Source: Acidobacteriota bacterium
GTDB lineage: Bacteria; Acidobacteriota; Blastocatellia; Pyrinomonadales; Pyrinomonadaceae
Length of the DNA: 8,788 nucleotides
Assembly: GCA_023436495.1 (NCBI GenBank)
Contig: JAEZIT010000107.1
Location: 1-8,788 of the forward strand
Reading direction: 5' to 3'
A model generated the notes under the pieces. The model was not told where the DNA came from and made no database searches. It saw nothing but the letters and a program-made list of their open reading frames with translations. Positions 6,747 to 8,788 of the stretch are shown in pieces (positions within the stretch are counted from its first letter, which is position 1; the number at the start of each line of letters is the position of its first letter). Both the position numbers and the translations under genes were made by a program.

Positions 6747-7298
6747 TCAGCGATTGTTTCTAATCGCGATCCGAAACCGCGCTTTTTCGAATGCAGCCGA
6801 ATTTCTCGGGTCGCGTTCGAACCTTTCTATCGACATTTGAATACTAAACGCTCCAAACTCGACTGTTCGTGTTTCTCGAACAGGAAACACAAGATTTCGA
6901 TCAATAGTTTGGTCTTCGGAGCCCAGCAGGAACCAACCGGGGTAGTCCTCCGCAGTAAAGCTATCTTGCAGCTCATCGTTTGACGGTTTCAGTAGATTCG
7001 TCTCGGGGTCCATTAAGGTGAATAGGCCAATCCTGTATTCTATGACCGATCGCGGATTTCCGGCCCAGCCCGGACCGACCGTAAGTTTTAAGATCGGTTT
7101 GCTATCGATATCTTTGAGCCGACGTTCGAATGAATAGTTGTCCCGGTCCAAAACAAATGAAAATGTCTGTTCTTGAATCTCCGTTTTAAAAGACTTCCAA
7201 CTCTTAACGCTGACTCCCTGACCGCATAAACCTGATGAAAGGACGATTATGAGCCCGATACTTGCTATAAATAGTTTCAGATCCATTTTTGTCTGCAT
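6747..7298 (-). CDS. Exported small protein of unknown family, immunity candidate
   Basis: From the ATG at 7298 the product is 183 residues. It begins MQTKMDLKLF, then a hydrophobic core (IASIGLIIVLSSGL), with cleavage likely after the following small residues (CGQG). The mature protein is about 155 residues of mostly beta strands, with YIG-like strands after GPGWAGNPRS, then EDYPGWFLLGSEDQ, and an alternating strand FGAFSIQMSIERF near the end. The frame also offers GTG 7310 and ATG 7304. I choose 7298 because AGGTG lies 9 nt upstream; the others put that motif inside or too close to the start. It stands between another exported gene (87 nt upstream) and the orphan Rhs module, whose GTG lies 17 nt downstream of its stop. 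I recognise no family. It may be a second immunity gene for the right-hand tip or a leftover from a lost one. Confidence 0.72.
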   Translation of the reverse strand: MQTKMDLKLFIASIGLIIVLSSGLCGQGVSVKSWKSFKTEIQEQTFSFVLDRDNYSFERRLKDIDSKPILKLTVGPGWAGNPRSVIEYRIGLFTLMDPETNLLKPSNDELQDSFTAEDYPGWFLLGSEDQTIDRNLVFPVRETRTVEFGAFSIQMSIERFERDPRNSAAFEKARFRIAIRNNR

Positions 7299-7310
7299 TG
7301 CCATCAGCAC

Positions 7311-7385
7311 CTATCTCTTAATGGTCACAGTAAGACCCTACTGTTTATACTTCAGACGCTGCCGGAGGTAAGTCGGCATGAAGGG
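7311..7385. other. Spacer with two short inverted repeats
   Basis: Two small stem-loops can be drawn here: TGCCG/CGGCA at 7360-7378 (loop 9), just after the upstream gene's stop, and ACAGTA/TACTGT at 7327-7344 (loop 6). Neither is followed by a T-run on the minus strand, so I do not call a terminator. They could attenuate or stabilise the message between the two exported-protein genes, or be chance. Confidence 0.3.
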
Positions 7386-8015
7386 TCATTTCCTAATTTT
7401 CTGTTTTACTGCGTTCGGCAATTCCTCGGACGAAAATTGCACTGTATTTTCCACGCTTGGGTAATTAGTTCTTGCCCGGCGTTCCTTCTCCCAAGCATAA
7501 TTAAAGCTCAAAGTTATCTTACTGGTTAAATTCAAATCAAAATGCTTAAGCGGAGCCTCAAACAATACTGAGCGTTTACCCAAAAGACTAAAGCCGTAAA
7601 AATTGTCGCCCCCTACGCTGTGCCCAGATTCGCGCGAGGTATTGTATCGATATAGAACCTCCGGAACTAATACGCCGTCCGGCAGTTCATATTCGACCTC
7701 ACGTTTGATCATTTGCAAAATAGTTGGATTTTTCGGCAACGGCTTAACAAACTTTTCGGCACTACCCGCCGTTATGAGAACCTCACACGTCGAATTGTTG
7801 TGCAGACGCAGCAATACACCGTCGACCGTCCCTCCGTCGTCACTTTTTATCTTCGCATCGCGTTCATAACTGATAAACAAAGCGTCTCGGCTATTGTCGA
7901 TCAAGGAACACTGAGCGATGACCGCATGGGATAGAATCAGGGATATCACTAACAATGATATAGCTGCTCCGAGATAGCTGCTGAGAGACTTTCGTTTTTT
8001 GTGTTGATATCTCAT
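7386..8015 (-). CDS. Exported beta-rich protein, likely immunity partner of the right-hand tip
   Basis: The product is 209 residues. A basic N-terminus (MRYQHKKRK) precedes a hydrophobic segment (about 15-33) and an AVIAQ cleavage site. The mature part looks like a beta sandwich: GVLLRLHNNSTCEVLI at about 66-81, a YELPDG strand turn at about 109-114, YGFSLLGKRSVLFEAPLKHF at about 140-159, and ITLSFNYAWE near the end. I associate this order (LRLHNN.TC, then SVLF.AP, then a WE strand) with an uncharacterised secreted family seen in Acidobacteriota; this is recollection, not a search. The ATG at 8015 has AGGT 10 nt upstream, a good ribosome binding site. The start is 21 nt after the Rhs stop, the position expected of the cognate immunity gene. 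A signal peptide would put protection in the periplasm. Confidence 0.78.
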   Translation of the reverse strand: MRYQHKKRKSLSSYLGAAISLLVISLILSHAVIAQCSLIDNSRDALFISYERDAKIKSDDGGTVDGVLLRLHNNSTCEVLITAGSAEKFVKPLPKNPTILQMIKREVEYELPDGVLVPEVLYRYNTSRESGHSVGGDNFYGFSLLGKRSVLFEAPLKHFDLNLTSKITLSFNYAWEKERRARTNYPSVENTVQFSSEELPNAVKQKIRK

Positions 8016-8036
8016 TTCGAACTTACCTACAGGAAA

Positions 8037-8788
8037 TTATTTGCAGTTATTCTTAATAAACTCCCTAATTGCCTTTGATCCTTCCTCTTTAGTTAAATTC
8101 TTGTCTTTCTTTTTGATAATTCGACCAATAAATTCGTCCGAGAAATTGGGATCCATCGCATGAATTCCCTCGTGAATAATACTAAATGCTCGATCTCGTA
8201 ATGAAGTTTTGCTCCCCTTGTATGGTTGCGTTTGATTATTATTAACGACTATCCCCGTTTTCCCACTCATTATCTCATTAAAAAAGCCGGCATAAAAAGT
8301 AATAGTCGTGATGCCTTTCGGACGTGTTACCGTTGCTTTTGCGTGACTGTCGTCTTTTATATTTAGGTTATTAACCTGAGAAAAATCGCGAACTGCATTT
8401 GTTACAGCGTCCATAAGACCTTTAGCACTAAAATTGTCAGCGATTGACTTGTCAACTTCCGCTCTGACTTCCGGCGAAAGATTCATGTAATTTCCCCCTG
8501 CCTCTGTGAACTGTTGTAAAGCAGCTTTTCGTAATAACTCTTCGATTTTACTCTTACACTTCTCCGTGTTAATTATGTGACGTGCTTCGGCGATGGAGCT
8601 CTCCACTGCATCCTCAGGTTGTTCATCACGAAACGGCAACCGCGTTAATGTCACGGTCGTAATGAACCAAGATTCGCCTACCTGGAAGCCCCGCTGTTCG
8701 CCGAACGCCTTCCATTTCTGGCCGGCCATGTCCCGGTCAATGAATGTCTGGCTCTCGCTGTCAAATAGCTGGTACGCGGTGTACTTCC
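8037..8788 (-). CDS. Rhs protein C-terminus with HExxH metallopeptidase tip, runs off the right edge
   Basis: This is the 3' part of an Rhs gene; the frame is open through 8788 and its core lies outside the window. The first visible residues, KYTAYQLFDSESQTF onward, are the same hinge as residues 775-809 of the 999-residue Rhs protein. An ATG at 8729 lies inside this hinge and is not a real start. The tip follows EQRGFQ and is about 214 residues. It has KCKSKIEELLRKAALQQF, a strand region ITTITFYAGFFNE, and HEGIHAMD at 8174-8151 (HExxH, zinc metallopeptidase-like). The order of elements matches the other HExxH tip although sequence similarity is low. The third zinc ligand is not obvious; D193 or E199 downstream are candidates. 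It ends IKNNCK. It is followed by two exported immunity candidates. Toxin activity is inferred from architecture. Confidence 0.88.
   Translation of the reverse strand, partial: KYTAYQLFDSESQTFIDRDMAGQKWKAFGEQRGFQVGESWFITTVTLTRLPFRDEQPEDAVESSIAEARHIINTEKCKSKIEELLRKAALQQFTEAGGNYMNLSPEVRAEVDKSIADNFSAKGLMDAVTNAVRDFSQVNNLNIKDDSHAKATVTRPKGITTITFYAGFFNEIMSGKTGIVVNNNQTQPYKGSKTSLRDRAFSIIHEGIHAMDPNFSDEFIGRIIKKKDKNLTKEEGSKAIREFIKNNCK
8682..8788. repeat. Perfect direct repeat of Rhs hinge, right copy
   Basis: This is the second copy of the 107-base identity with 2685-2791, cut by the window end. Base 8681 is the first difference, and from there the tip sequences are unrelated at the DNA level. Confidence 0.95.

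Noticed and set aside
7327..7378. Rho-independent terminator after 7386-8015
   Set aside because: Two short stems exist but neither has a following T-tract on the minus strand.
8037..8729. A stand-alone 230-residue HExxH protease starting at 8729
   Set aside because: The ATG is inside the Rhs hinge, and the same frame reads Rhs sequence to the window edge, identical to the internal hinge of the other Rhs protein.

Overview
The window reads as a polymorphic-toxin (Rhs) island. Every gene I can support lies on the minus strand, so transcription runs from right to left. It holds pieces of four Rhs genes, each separated from the next by small genes for exported or membrane proteins, which is the usual layout of toxin tips and immunity genes. 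I see no tRNA, rRNA, CRISPR array, insertion sequence or transposase. The organism is probably a Gram-negative environmental bacterium, with Acidobacteriota (Blastocatellia-like) as my best guess. The guess rests on the style of the Rhs core (a GCGCAGG motif and many YD repeats) and on two small exported proteins that resemble families I associate with that phylum. This is recognition from memory, not a search.

Layout in the direction of transcription. (1) 8788 to 8037: the C-terminal end of an Rhs protein that enters from outside the window and ends in a predicted HExxH zinc-protease tip. (2) 8015 to 7386 and 7298 to 6747: two exported small proteins, immunity candidates. (3) 6729 to 5656: a displaced Rhs C-terminal module with a linker and an unrelated tip but no YD-repeat core. 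It is followed after 4 nt by a four-helix membrane protein (5651 to 5181). (4) 5111 to 2112: a long Rhs core that lacks its N-terminus and ends in a second, diverged HExxH tip. It is followed by an exported protein (start 2064 or 2115, to 1546) and a second exported protein (1495 to 980). (5) After a 174-nt gap, a putative lipoprotein (805 to 293). (6) 175 to 1: another 5'-truncated Rhs core fragment that runs off the left edge.

The main observation is the recombination structure. The right-hand Rhs gene and the 999-residue fragment are identical over at least 107 bp, up to the exact point where the tips diverge. The left-edge fragment is about 92 percent identical to an internal part of the 999-residue core, with nearly all differences synonymous. 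Two tips look like distant versions of the same metallopeptidase domain, and the third is different but keeps the same pre-tip linker pattern. All six small genes encode proteins with a signal peptide, lipobox or transmembrane helices. If they are immunity proteins, the toxins probably act in the periplasm or envelope. Toxin and immunity functions are inferred from architecture and gene order; no activity can be read from the sequence.
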